Shown here piece after piece: positions 9,098 through 17,525 of a DNA stretch of 42,320 bases. The translations under genes and the position numbers were made by a program. The notes under the pieces were generated by a model that saw nothing but the letters and a program-made list of their open reading frames with translations, had not been told where the DNA came from and did not search any database. Every line of letters begins with the position of its first letter. Within the stretch, counting starts at the first letter, position 1. This DNA is from Actinomycetota bacterium (GTDB lineage Bacteria > Actinomycetota > Acidimicrobiia > Acidimicrobiales > JAJPHE01), in the NCBI GenBank assembly GCA_027315345.1, contig DAHUYE010000010.1, positions 1-42,320 of the forward strand, read 5' to 3'.

Positions 9098-10870
9098 GTG
9101 AATGACCGAGAGCGCCGGCCCGACCCCGGGGCCGGGACCCACGGACCTCCCAGGCCTCTCCCGGGCCGCCGGCTCAGCCGTCGTGCCTTCATGAACGGGG
9201 CGGCGGGCGTGGCCGGGGCCGGTCTGGCCGGCCTGCTGGCCACCGCCGGGGCCGCCCCGACGCGCGCCGGATCGGACGACGCCCGGGGTGCCTCCCGCAC
9301 TACCCGTCTCGGGCGCCGTAGCGCTACCACCACGGCCGGCACCGATCCAACGACCACCACCCTGGCCCCGGGCCAGGTGGAGCTGGCCACGGCCGGGTGG
9401 GTCATGGCCGAGAACGCCCGGCCCGGCACCACCAACTGGGTGGTCACCGGGGTCCCGGTCCCCCACGCCATGGAGGGCTACGCCGACCACGTCAGCGCCC
9501 AGGCCGGTGACAGCGTGACCCTTTTCGTCAACACCGTCGCTTCCACCTTTCACGTGGAGGCCTACCGGATGGGCTGGTACCAGGGCCTGGGCGGCCGGCT
9601 CATCTGGCAGTCGGCCGAGGTGCCGGGCCGGCGCCAGCCCCCGGCCCAGTTCACTCCCGGCATCAACCTGGTCCAGTGCGCCTGGGCCCCGTCGCTGTCC
9701 TTCGGCGTGGACAGGACATGGCCCCCCGGCAACTACCTGCTCAAGCTGGTCGGCTCCGACGGCCAGCAGCAGTTCGTCCCCCTGACGGTGCGGGACGACG
9801 CCAGCACGGCCGCCTTCGTCATCCAGAACTCGGTGACCACCTGGCAGGCCTACAACCTGTGGGGCGGATACAGCCTCTACTACGGGCGCCAGGGCAACGG
9901 CCAGACCTACGCCAACCGGTCCCGCGTGGTCTCCTTCGACCGCCCCTACGCCCTGGCCCAGGTGGACTGGGCCAATGGGGCCTCCGACTGGCTCGGCAAC
10001 GAGTTCCCCTTCGTGATGCTGGCCGAGCGGTTGGGGTTGGACATGACGTACTGGACGGACGTGGACGTGGCCGTCAATCCCTCCCTGCTGACCAGGCACA
10101 AGGCCCTCATCAGCCTGGGCCATGACGAGTACTGGTCGGCTTCCATGCTGGACGGGGCGCTGGCCGCCCGTGACGCCGGGGTCAACTTCGCCTTCCTGGG
10201 CGCCAACGCCTGTTTCCGCCACATCCGCCTGGCCGCCAGCCCGACCGGACCGGACCGGCAGGTCATCTGCTACAAGGTCGCCGCCGAGGATCCGCTCTAC
10301 GGCGTCGACAACGCCGACGTCACGGCCAACTGGCCGGACGGGCCGGTGCCGCGTCCCGAGTCGATCCTCATCGGGGACATGTACCAGTCCAACCCGGTGG
10401 ACGCGGCCATGGTCGCCTCGAACCCGACGGCATGGGGGCTGGCCGGGGCCGGCCTCTTCTCTGGGGACACCATGGCCCACGTGGTCGGCTCGGAGTACGA
10501 CGCCTACCAGCCCGGGCTGGCCGGCCCCACCAACGTCGAGATCTGGGCCCACAGCCCCCTGGTCTGTCGGGGCCAACCCGGGTATTCGGATGTGACCTGG
10601 TACACCCAGGCCGGAGGCGGAGGGGTGTTCGCCACCGGCACCAACTGGTGGGTCAGCAAGCTGGCCGATAACCGGGGCCTGTTCCCCAAGCCGCTGGTCC
10701 CCCAGGCCATCCCCGGGGTTACCGGGCCGCTCACGACCATCACCCAGAACGTGCTGAGCGTCATCGGCACCGGTCCGGCCGACGCCCTGCGGCCGTCGGT
10801 GGCCAACTGGCAGACTTTCTATCCGCCTGGCGCCAACTCCGGTCCTCCCGGCGGGATCCAGGGCGCCTGA
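9098..10870 (+). CDS. Tat-exported N,N-dimethylformamidase beta-subunit-like protein
   Basis: A 590-residue protein. A twin-arginine signal is clear: SRRAFMNG at about residues 27-34 followed by an Ala/Gly hydrophobic stretch. After a Thr-rich linker, the body (residues ~100-575) resembles the large subunit of N,N-dimethylformamidase and related actinobacterial proteins: FHVEAYRMGWYQGLGGRLIW, SVTTWQAYNLWGGYSLYYG, LISLGHDEYWSASMLDG, NFAFLGANACFRHIRL. Real dimethylformamidase is cytosolic with an iron site and a small subunit, neither seen here, so the substrate is unknown. Folding before export fits Tat use. The GTG at 9098 lies 9 nt after TAGCCT (9083-9088), a possible leaderless promoter. 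It is divergent from the MazG-like gene. Confidence 0.75.
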   Translation: MNDRERRPDPGAGTHGPPRPLPGRRLSRRAFMNGAAGVAGAGLAGLLATAGAAPTRAGSDDARGASRTTRLGRRSATTTAGTDPTTTTLAPGQVELATAGWVMAENARPGTTNWVVTGVPVPHAMEGYADHVSAQAGDSVTLFVNTVASTFHVEAYRMGWYQGLGGRLIWQSAEVPGRRQPPAQFTPGINLVQCAWAPSLSFGVDRTWPPGNYLLKLVGSDGQQQFVPLTVRDDASTAAFVIQNSVTTWQAYNLWGGYSLYYGRQGNGQTYANRSRVVSFDRPYALAQVDWANGASDWLGNEFPFVMLAERLGLDMTYWTDVDVAVNPSLLTRHKALISLGHDEYWSASMLDGALAARDAGVNFAFLGANACFRHIRLAASPTGPDRQVICYKVAAEDPLYGVDNADVTANWPDGPVPRPESILIGDMYQSNPVDAAMVASNPTAWGLAGAGLFSGDTMAHVVGSEYDAYQPGLAGPTNVEIWAHSPLVCRGQPGYSDVTWYTQAGGGGVFATGTNWWVSKLADNRGLFPKPLVPQAIPGVTGPLTTITQNVLSVIGTGPADALRPSVANWQTFYPPGANSGPPGGIQGA

Positions 10871-10939
10871 GGAGCGCCCGGGGCGGTAGGTCGAGGGATG
10901 GCGTCGGCCGGCCGGGAATGGCGCCGAGGGGGCGTCTGG

Positions 10940-11138
10940 TACACTGCTCGCTTCATCCGGTCATCCGGATGACGTCGGCCCTGGGCCGCCGGGCCGTAGG
11001 TTCAGAGTTCCTTTTCCATCGGCCAATCTCCCGCTGCCAGCGACGCAGCTGTGGCTCCGGCCACGCGGGAGTGCCGATCGGGTCAGTCGCATCCCGCCGC
11101 GCCGCCCGGCGCGAGCAACGCAATAGGAGCCTGTTCCA
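10940..11138 (+). promoter_or_regulatory. Promoter and long structured 5' leader of the DEAD-box gene
   Basis: TACACT (10940-10945) is a good -10 hexamer with no strong -35. Just after it is the perfect 12-bp palindrome TCATCCGGATGA (10961-10972). The leader then holds a long stem: ATCGGC (11018-11023) pairs with GCCGAT (11073-11078), and CTCCCGC (11028-11034) with GCGGGAG (11065-11071). A second GC hairpin, CGCGCC/GGCGCG (11098-11113), precedes the AGGAG ribosome site at 11126-11130. Long structured leaders are characteristic of cold-regulated DEAD-box mRNAs, so autoregulation or cold control is a reasonable inference. Confidence 0.5.
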
Positions 11139-12620
11139 GTGTCAAACGCCTTCACCGATCTCGGTGTCTCCGCGCCCATCGCCAGTGTGCTGACCGCACG
11201 CGGCATCACCTCCCCCTTCCCCATCCAGAGCCTGGCCCTGCCGCCTGCCCTGGCCGGCCGTGACATCTGCGGCCGGGCCCCCACCGGATCGGGCAAGACC
11301 ATCGCCTTCGGCATCCCCCTGGCCCAGCGGGTCGGACGGGGCAAGCCGGCTGCGCCCCGCGGCCTGGTCCTCGCCCCCACCCGGGAGCTGGCCGCCCAGA
11401 TCCAGAACGAGCTGCGGCCGCTGCTCTCACCGGTGAAGCGCAAGGTGGCCTCCTTCTATGGCGGCGTGGGCTTCGGGCCCCAGCTCAAGGCGCTGCGCAG
11501 CGGCGTGGACGTGGTGGTGGGCTGCCCGGGCCGCATAGCCGACCTGGTCCGCCGGGGGGATCTGGTCCTGGACCTGGTCGATGTGGTCGTCATCGATGAA
11601 GCCGACCGCATGGCCGACATGGGCTTCCTGCCCGAGGTCAAGCGGCTGTTGGACCTGGTCCAGCCCGACCGCCAGACCATGCTCTTCTCCGCCTCTCTGG
11701 ACGGGGCCGTGGATGTGCTCATCAAGCGCTACCAGAGCGACCCCGTCCGCTGCGAAGTTGCCGCCACCACCGAAGAGGTCGACCTCACCTCCCACCGTTT
11801 CGTGCGGGCCCGGGCCGAGGAGCGCCTGGCCCTGACCGCCGGCCTGGTGGTCGAGCACGGTTCGACGGTGATCTTCTGTCGCACCAAGCACGGCGCCGAC
11901 CGGGTGGCCGGCCAGCTGCAGCGGGCGGGCGTGGACGCCGTCCCCATCCACGGCGGGCGGTCCCAGGCCCAGCGCGACCGCGCTCTCAAGGCGTTCTCCA
12001 CCGGTTCGGCCCAGGCCCTGGTGGCCACCGATGTGGCCGCCCGCGGCATTCACGTCGATGACGTGTCCTGCGTTGTCCACTACGACTTCCCCGCCGACCA
12101 CAAGGACTACCTCCACCGTTCCGGCCGCACCGGTCGGGCCGGAGCATCCGGCACGGTGGTCTCCCTCATCATGGATGGCGACTTCGACAGCGTCCGCAGC
12201 GTGCAGCGGGCGCTCGACCTGCCGGCCGAGGCCACCGCCGATCTCGGTATGCCCGCCTCCCCCAGTCGTTCCAGCGCGCCCTCCCGCCGCTCCGGTCGCC
12301 CCTCCGGCGGCGGCGGCAATGGAGGCGGCAACGCCGGCGGACGCCAGTCGGGTTCGGCCAACGGCCGTCCGTCCGGCGCCCCCGGACGCCAGTTCAGCGG
12401 TGAGGGCCGGCCGTCGGCGGGCCGCCCTTCCGGGGGCAGCGGCCGACCTTCGGGCCGGCGCTACGAAGGCAACGGTCAGGGCCAGTCGTCCCGTTCGGCG
12501 GCCCAGGCCCCCCGTCCCGGGCAGGGACCTCGGGCCGGGCAGCCCCGGCGCTCGGGCCAGCCCGACGGAGGTCCGTCCCGGTCCGGTGGGCCGGGCAAAG
12601 GCCGCCGCCCCGGACGCTAA
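11139..12620 (+). CDS. DEAD-box ATP-dependent RNA helicase
   Basis: A 493-residue helicase remodelling RNA, probably in ribosome assembly or mRNA decay. All core motifs are visible in order: Q motif (SPFPIQSLALP), motif I APTGSGKT, Ia PTRELA, Ib (GCPGRIADL), motif II DEAD, motif III as SAS, then domain 2 with IFCRTKHGADRVAGQL, VATDVAARGIHV and motif VI HRSGRTGRAG. From about residue 365 the tail is a low-complexity, basic Arg/Gly/Ser/Pro region typical of RNA-binding tails of actinobacterial RhlE-like helicases. The GTG at 11139 has AGGAG at a suitable distance. It converges with the surface-protein gene and overlaps it by 4 bp. Confidence 0.95.
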   Translation: MSNAFTDLGVSAPIASVLTARGITSPFPIQSLALPPALAGRDICGRAPTGSGKTIAFGIPLAQRVGRGKPAAPRGLVLAPTRELAAQIQNELRPLLSPVKRKVASFYGGVGFGPQLKALRSGVDVVVGCPGRIADLVRRGDLVLDLVDVVVIDEADRMADMGFLPEVKRLLDLVQPDRQTMLFSASLDGAVDVLIKRYQSDPVRCEVAATTEEVDLTSHRFVRARAEERLALTAGLVVEHGSTVIFCRTKHGADRVAGQLQRAGVDAVPIHGGRSQAQRDRALKAFSTGSAQALVATDVAARGIHVDDVSCVVHYDFPADHKDYLHRSGRTGRAGASGTVVSLIMDGDFDSVRSVQRALDLPAEATADLGMPASPSRSSAPSRRSGRPSGGGGNGGGNAGGRQSGSANGRPSGAPGRQFSGEGRPSAGRPSGGSGRPSGRRYEGNGQGQSSRSAAQAPRPGQGPRAGQPRRSGQPDGGPSRSGGPGKGRRPGR

Positions 12621-14491
12621 GGCGTGGCGGCTCCGACTATCGGGGCCGCCAGGGTGATCTCGCTGCCGGCCGGGGAACCGTCGATCACGGCGGTCCCGTA
12701 GCCGTAGACGATCCCGACCGAATCGGCCAGGTAGTAGCCGCCCCCTCCGGGGGCGTCGGCGAAGGCATGTATCGAACGGTCCTCGGAACTGGCCGCCGAG
12801 CCGTAGAAGTGGGCGTCCCCGTAGGTGAAGATCCCGCCGTCGGCGGCGGCCAGGGTGTAGCCCCCACCGTCGGGGGTGGCGGTGATCCCGATGACCGGGG
12901 ACACGATGTGGTCGGCTCCGGCCGATCCGAAGAAGGCGGCGTCCCCGAAGGAGAAGACGCCCCCGTCGGCAGCCGCCAGCCAGTAGCCGCCACCATCGGC
13001 GGTCGAGGCCATGCCCACGATCGGAGCGGCCAGTCGTTCCGCCCCGGTGGAGCCGAAGAAGCGGGCGTCCCCGAAGCTGAAGACTCCGCCGTCGGAGGCG
13101 ACCAGCCAGTACCCCTTACCGTCCGGCGTCACCGCCATGCCCACGATCGGGGCGGCCAGCCGTTCCGCCCCGGTGGAGCCGTAGAAGTTGGCGTCCCCGA
13201 AGCTGAAGACGCCGCCGTCGGAGGCCACCAGCCAGTAGCCCTTACCGTCCACCGTTGAAGCCATGCCGACTACCGGTCTGGCCAGCCGTTCGGCTCCAGT
13301 GGACCCGTAGTAGCCGGCGTTCCCGTAGCTGAAGACGCCGCCGTCGGAGGCGACCAGCCAGTAGCCGACGCTGCTCGAACTGGGAACCTGGTTGACCAGG
13401 GAGAAAGAGGCCGGCGGGTTGAGGTTCGGAACCGAGGCGGAAACCAGATAGCCGCCCGGATCCGAGTTGGCCGTGAAAGTCGGGGCCACGGCCACGCCGT
13501 TGCTGTCGGTCGTGACGGTGACGGTCGTGCTGCTACCGGCGAAGGTGCCGCCGGCCCCACTGGCCGGCGCCGTGAAGGTGACGGCCACACCCGGGTCCGG
13601 GTTCTTGTTGGCATCGGTGACGGTCACGGCCAGAGGAACGGAAAAGGCGGTGTTGACCGGCGTTGACTGGGACGCGCCGGACCCGGTGGTGATGTAGGCC
13701 GGCGGTCCGGCCTCATTGGTCAGGCTGAACTGAGCCGAACCATTGAAACCCGTCGTGGTGGCGTTGACCACGAAGGCTCCGGCGGAGTTGTTGGCGTTGA
13801 TGAGGGGGCTGGTGGCCACCCCGGATGAGTTGGTCGGCTCGGTGGCCGAGGATCCCCCACTGGCGAAGGTCCCGCTGGCCCCGGTGGAGCCCGGAGCCAT
13901 GGTGAAGGTGACGCTGGCGTTGACCACCGGGTTTCCGTTTCCATCCATGACCTGAGCCGTCAACGGGGAGCCGTACTGGCCCCCGACCGGGGAAGACTGG
14001 CCACTGCCGCTCGCAGCGGTGATCCCGGCGGCCACACCGGCCACGGTATTGGTCAGGTAGAACGAGCCGGTCTGGGTGCCGGCGTTGCCAGCCGTAGCCG
14101 TCGCATTGACGTAGTACGAACCCGCCGTGCTGTCGGCGGTGAAGGTCCCGGCGGTGGCCACCCCAGACGAGTTGGTCCCCACCGTGATGGTGTAGGTGCC
14201 CGAGGAGCCGAACGTGCCCGAAGCGCCCGAGGACGGTGCGCTGAAGGTGACGCTGGCGTTGGGCACCGGGTCGTCGTTGGAGTCGCACACGGTGACCGAC
14301 AGCGGTGTGGGGAAAGCCGTATTCACCTTGGTCGTCTGAGGAGAGCCTCCCGCAGGCGTGACGCCAGTGGGTCCGCAGTTCCCGGTCGTGGCGGCGGCGG
14401 CGGCGGGTAGGGCGCCACCGGCCAGCAGGCCGGCGCCGGCCGTGACGATGGCGACCATGCCAAGGGCGACACGCATGAGGGAGTTCTTCAC
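12617..14491 (-). CDS. Secreted Ig-like surface protein with six C-terminal GYWL repeats
   Basis: A 624-residue exported protein with a signal peptide of ~32 residues (hydrophobic core, cleavage near AAAAA). Residues ~35-375 form three bacterial Ig-like (Big_1/invasin-type) modules, each with the pattern PL.VTV.D.N..PV..A.VTF.AP.SGA.GTF...... T.SNGVA.AP.FTAN...G.Y.V.A. The last ~245 residues are six repeats of 41-42 residues, best preserved as GYWLVASDGGVFSFGDA..FYGSTGAERLAAPIVGMA. The fifth and sixth are degenerate. No LPXTG or lipobox is seen, so attachment is unknown; adhesion is a guess from the Ig modules. It lies 52 bp after the lipoprotein gene on the same strand and may belong to the export operon. 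Confidence 0.8.
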   Translation of the reverse strand: MKNSLMRVALGMVAIVTAGAGLLAGGALPAAAAATTGNCGPTGVTPAGGSPQTTKVNTAFPTPLSVTVCDSNDDPVPNASVTFSAPSSGASGTFGSSGTYTITVGTNSSGVATAGTFTADSTAGSYYVNATATAGNAGTQTGSFYLTNTVAGVAAGITAASGSGQSSPVGGQYGSPLTAQVMDGNGNPVVNASVTFTMAPGSTGASGTFASGGSSATEPTNSSGVATSPLINANNSAGAFVVNATTTGFNGSAQFSLTNEAGPPAYITTGSGASQSTPVNTAFSVPLAVTVTDANKNPDPGVAVTFTAPASGAGGTFAGSSTTVTVTTDSNGVAVAPTFTANSDPGGYLVSASVPNLNPPASFSLVNQVPSSSSVGYWLVASDGGVFSYGNAGYYGSTGAERLARPVVGMASTVDGKGYWLVASDGGVFSFGDANFYGSTGAERLAAPIVGMAVTPDGKGYWLVASDGGVFSFGDARFFGSTGAERLAAPIVGMASTADGGGYWLAAADGGVFSFGDAAFFGSAGADHIVSPVIGITATPDGGGYTLAAADGGIFTYGDAHFYGSAASSEDRSIHAFADAPGGGGYYLADSVGIVYGYGTAVIDGSPAGSEITLAAPIVGAATP

Positions 14492-14543
14492 TGGGTTCCT
14501 GATTCTCCGAGGGGGGACGGGTTGCTACCGGCGTTGAAGGCGC

Positions 14544-15455
14544 TCACCCTCCGGCTCCGCCGCCGCCACCGAAGCCGCCGCCGCCGAAGAAGCCACGACG
14601 GCCCCCGAAGCCGGCGGCGGTGCTGCAGCTGCCGTTGACCGGGGGCCGGATGGTGAGGCGGGTGGCGGTCACGGCGCCGGTGTTATTGGAAGGCCCGAAG
14701 GCGGTCACGCACTGGTTCACGGCCAGGGAAGAGGCCGTGGCCGGCTTGGTCACGGTGAAGGTGGTGCTCGAGGTGAAGGTGAACGAACCGGTCGGGGTGA
14801 CGCGGGGCAGAGGGTTGTTGGACGTCTTGGGCCCGCCGGTCGTGGTGGTGGTCGACGGGGGCGTCGGAACCTGGACGTCAACGGTGTTCCCGCTGATGGT
14901 GGTGACCTTGCCGACGGCTATGCCGAGGTTGGCCAGGCGGGCCCGCTGGGCCGCCGACAGTGTCGAGCGGGTGGTGCTACGCGCCGCGGTGCCCTCGCCA
15001 CCACCGGCCCCGCCGCGGAAGCCTCCCCCCCGGCCGCCGCCGCCGAAGCCACCTGAGCAGCTGCCACTGGACGAGGTGATCTCGTTGATGCTCACGGCCG
15101 TGGCGGCCACCACGTCGGTGCCGGACTTGGTGCCGCTGGCCGCGACGCACTGGCCGACGGCCAGATCAGCCGAAGTAGCCGCCACCGTCTGGGTGATAAC
15201 GGTGGAAGGAGTCACGTTCACGGTCACCTGCCCGCCGGCCCCCTGGACCTCGAGAGAGGTTCCGTTGACGGCCGCCACGGTGCCCGACACGCCCGGAGGG
15301 GCGGTACCGGTGCCGCCCCCCGAAGCCGCCGGGGCGGTGGTGGCGCTGCTGGCGGCGGTCGTGGTCGTACCTCCGCCGCAGGCGGCGGCCAGAACGGCCA
15401 GAGCCAGCACCGGTACCGGCGCCACCCGCTTCAAGTTGGATAGGGACAGGTTCAT
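14544..15455 (-). CDS. Lipoprotein with two DUF5666-like domains and Gly-rich segments
   Basis: A 303-residue lipoprotein. The signal peptide ends in the lipobox LAAAC with Cys26, followed by a GGG/Thr-rich spacer. Two similar beta domains, each beginning with a pattern like G.V..V.G..V.VQ......V.V...T.....T....LAVGQCVxAxG, occupy residues ~55-135 and ~175-280; I read them as DUF5666-like small OB/beta domains. Between them is GGFGGGGRGGGFRGGAGGG, and the C-terminus is another Gly/Phe/Arg-rich tail. The tail closely resembles that of the MacA-like adaptor encoded by the same operon. The ATG at 15455 has AGGAG 11 nt upstream; an upstream ATG at 15479 is inside the permease gene. Function unknown; a substrate or accessory of the exporter is inferred. 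Confidence 0.7.
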   Translation of the reverse strand: MNLSLSNLKRVAPVPVLALAVLAAACGGGTTTTAASSATTAPAASGGGTGTAPPGVSGTVAAVNGTSLEVQGAGGQVTVNVTPSTVITQTVAATSADLAVGQCVAASGTKSGTDVVAATAVSINEITSSSGSCSGGFGGGGRGGGFRGGAGGGEGTAARSTTRSTLSAAQRARLANLGIAVGKVTTISGNTVDVQVPTPPSTTTTTGGPKTSNNPLPRVTPTGSFTFTSSTTFTVTKPATASSLAVNQCVTAFGPSNNTGAVTATRLTIRPPVNGSCSTAAGFGGRRGFFGGGGFGGGGGAGG

Positions 15456-15459
15456 TGGT

Positions 15460-16695
15460 TCACTCGCTCCTGAGTGCATCGATGGGGGCCATACGGGCCG
15501 CCCGGCTGGCTGGGTAGACGCCGAATCCGAGACCGATAGCCAGAGACACGACTATGGCGGCCACGGCTGCGGACGGGGATATGACGATGGGGTTGGAGAT
15601 CAGATGGGGCAGGCCGATGGCGCCGCCAATGCCCAACAGGACGCCGATCAGACCTCCGGCCAGGCCGAGAACGGACGCCTCCACCATGAACTGACGGCGG
15701 ATGACGCTGGGAGTGGCGCCCAGGGCCTTGCGCAGGCCGATCTCCCGGATGCGCTCGGTGACCGACACCAACATGATGTTCATCACTCCGATCCCTCCGA
15801 CCAGCAGGGAGATGGCGGCTATGCCGGCCAGCAGGATGGTGAGGGTGTGGTCCACCGAGGTGGCCGTGGTGAGGGCCTGGGTCTGGGTGGTGATGGTGAA
15901 GTCGGCAGCCAAGGGAGTGGCGGCGCCCTGGAGGGCGAGCAGTTCGTCGTTGATCTCCTGGTAGGCGGCCGACAGCGTGTTCTTGGAGGTGGCCTCCACC
16001 ACGATCGATGAGACCGAGGTGCGGTTCAGGCCGAAGGCCAGGTGCTGCTGATAGGTGGTGATGGGGATCACGGCCAGGTCGTCCTGGCTGGTCCCGCTGG
16101 CGGAGGATGAGCCCACCACGTTGAGGACCCCCTCGACGGTGTAGGTCTCGGTCCCGATGGAGACCGATTGGCCCACCGGATCCCGGGCTCCGAACAGCTC
16201 CTGGGCGGTGGTGGCCCCCAGCACCATGACCGGATTGGCCTTGACGATGTCGTCCTGGGTGAAGAAGTTGCCCTCGAGCAGGCTGCGGCTGTGCACGCTC
16301 AGCCATCCCGGGGTGGATCCGGACACGGTGGTGGTCCAGTTGGTGCTGCCCGCCACCAGTACGGTCGAGCGGGAGCTGACCGGGGCCACCGCGGCCACAT
16401 CCGGGCAGTCCTTCTTATTGGCCAGGGCGGTGGCATCGGCGGCGGTCAGCGACGTGGCCGATCCGAGCCCGCCCCGGACCCCGCCGGTGGTGGTGGACCC
16501 GGGCGTGACGGTGAGGAGGTTGGTACCGAGGGACTGGATCTCGTTGCTGACCTGGGCCGAGGCGCCTTCGCCGAGACCGACGGTCAGAATCACGGCGGCG
16601 ATGCCGATGAGAATCCCGAGCATGGTCAGGCCCGACCGCAGTCGGTGGCTCATGATGGCCTGGGCGCCGGTCCTGAACGTCTCCAGCCAGCTCAA
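15460..16695 (-). CDS. MacB/YknZ-type ABC transporter permease
   Basis: A 411-residue permease with the MacB topology: one N-terminal transmembrane helix (~18-40, LTMLGILIGIAAVILTVGLG), a large extracytoplasmic MacB-PCD domain (~45-280), and three C-terminal helices (~285-315, 335-362, 368-390) with the typical GGIGVMNIMLVSVTERIREIGLRKALGA segment. It would couple ATP hydrolysis outside-in by mechanotransmission rather than translocating solute through the bilayer. Its start overlaps the ATPase stop (ATGA at 16692-16695), and the lipoprotein gene starts just beyond its stop. Operon order is adaptor, ATPase, permease, lipoprotein. Confidence 0.93.
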   Translation of the reverse strand: MSWLETFRTGAQAIMSHRLRSGLTMLGILIGIAAVILTVGLGEGASAQVSNEIQSLGTNLLTVTPGSTTTGGVRGGLGSATSLTAADATALANKKDCPDVAAVAPVSSRSTVLVAGSTNWTTTVSGSTPGWLSVHSRSLLEGNFFTQDDIVKANPVMVLGATTAQELFGARDPVGQSVSIGTETYTVEGVLNVVGSSSASGTSQDDLAVIPITTYQQHLAFGLNRTSVSSIVVEATSKNTLSAAYQEINDELLALQGAATPLAADFTITTQTQALTTATSVDHTLTILLAGIAAISLLVGGIGVMNIMLVSVTERIREIGLRKALGATPSVIRRQFMVEASVLGLAGGLIGVLLGIGGAIGLPHLISNPIVISPSAAVAAIVVSLAIGLGFGVYPASRAARMAPIDALRSE

Positions 16696-17525
16696 GCCCG
16701 GCTCAACTCCCGGGGAGGCGCCTCGGTGACCTGACCGTCCCGGACCCGGATGATCCGGCTGGCCACGGCGGCCACCTCCGGCTCATGGGTGATGAGCACC
16801 ACGGTGCGGCCGGCTCGATGGAGATCGGAGAACAACCCGAGGATTTCCTCGGTGGAAGTCGTGTCGAGATTGCCGGTGGGCTCATCGGCCAGGACCACAT
16901 CCGGATCGGTGACCAGGGCCCGGGCCACCGCCACCCGCTGCTGCTGTCCTCCGGACAACTCCCCGGGGCGGTGCTCGACCCGCTCGCCCAGGCCGACCCG
17001 GCGCAGGGCGGCTATGGCCCGCTCCCGGCGTTCCGCCCTGGGCACGGCGGCATAGGCGAGGGGCAGTTCGACATTGCGCCAGGCCGACATGGTCGAGAGC
17101 AGATGGAAACCCTGGAACACGAAGCCGATGCGCTGATTGCGGATGTGGGCCAGTTCGGTCTCGCTCATGTGGCTGACGTCCTCACCGGAGAGGTGGAAGC
17201 TCCCACTGCTGGGCGTGTCCAGGCAGCCGAGGATGTGCATGAGGGTGGACTTGCCCGACCCGGACGGCCCGATGATGGCGACGAACTCTCCTTCATCGAT
17301 GCTCAGCGTCACCCCCCGCAGGGCCTCCACCGAGAGAGAGCCGGCTGAGTAGACCTTGCGGACATCGGCCAGCTCGATGATCGGGCGTCCCCGTCCCCCG
17401 GTGCCGCCCGGGACGCTGTCGGGAGTCCGGCTGTGCTCGAACACCTCGTCCAGGCTCGGAGAGGCCGGCGACGACTCATGGGGCAGGACCGGGAAGACGT
17501 GGGTGGGGGGTTCAGCCTCCGGCAC
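16692..17525 (-). CDS. MacB-type ABC transporter ATP-binding protein
   Basis: An ATPase of the LolD/MacB group. Walker A GPSGSGKST, the Q-loop (GFVFQGFHLL), signature LSGGQQQRVAVARAL, Walker B VVLADEPTGNLD and the switch His in LITHE are all present. The nucleotide-binding domain begins only at IIELADVRKVYSAGS, so there is an extra ~50-residue N-terminus. I chose the GTG at 17525 because GGAGGGGG precedes it and it overlaps the adaptor stop by 14 bp, as expected for translational coupling. An alternative GTG at 17444 would shorten it; the open frame reaches 17606 but then runs deep into the adaptor gene. It pairs with the permease that follows. Confidence 0.9.
   Translation of the reverse strand: MPEAEPPTHVFPVLPHESSPASPSLDEVFEHSRTPDSVPGGTGGRGRPIIELADVRKVYSAGSLSVEALRGVTLSIDEGEFVAIIGPSGSGKSTLMHILGCLDTPSSGSFHLSGEDVSHMSETELAHIRNQRIGFVFQGFHLLSTMSAWRNVELPLAYAAVPRAERRERAIAALRRVGLGERVEHRPGELSGGQQQRVAVARALVTDPDVVLADEPTGNLDTTSTEEILGLFSDLHRAGRTVVLITHEPEVAAVASRIIRVRDGQVTEAPPRELSRA

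Noticed and set aside
9022-9471. N-terminal extension of the MazG-like frame
   Set aside because: Covers the promoter and Tat signal region of the divergent gene, has no similarity to the family, and a good ATG exists at 9021.
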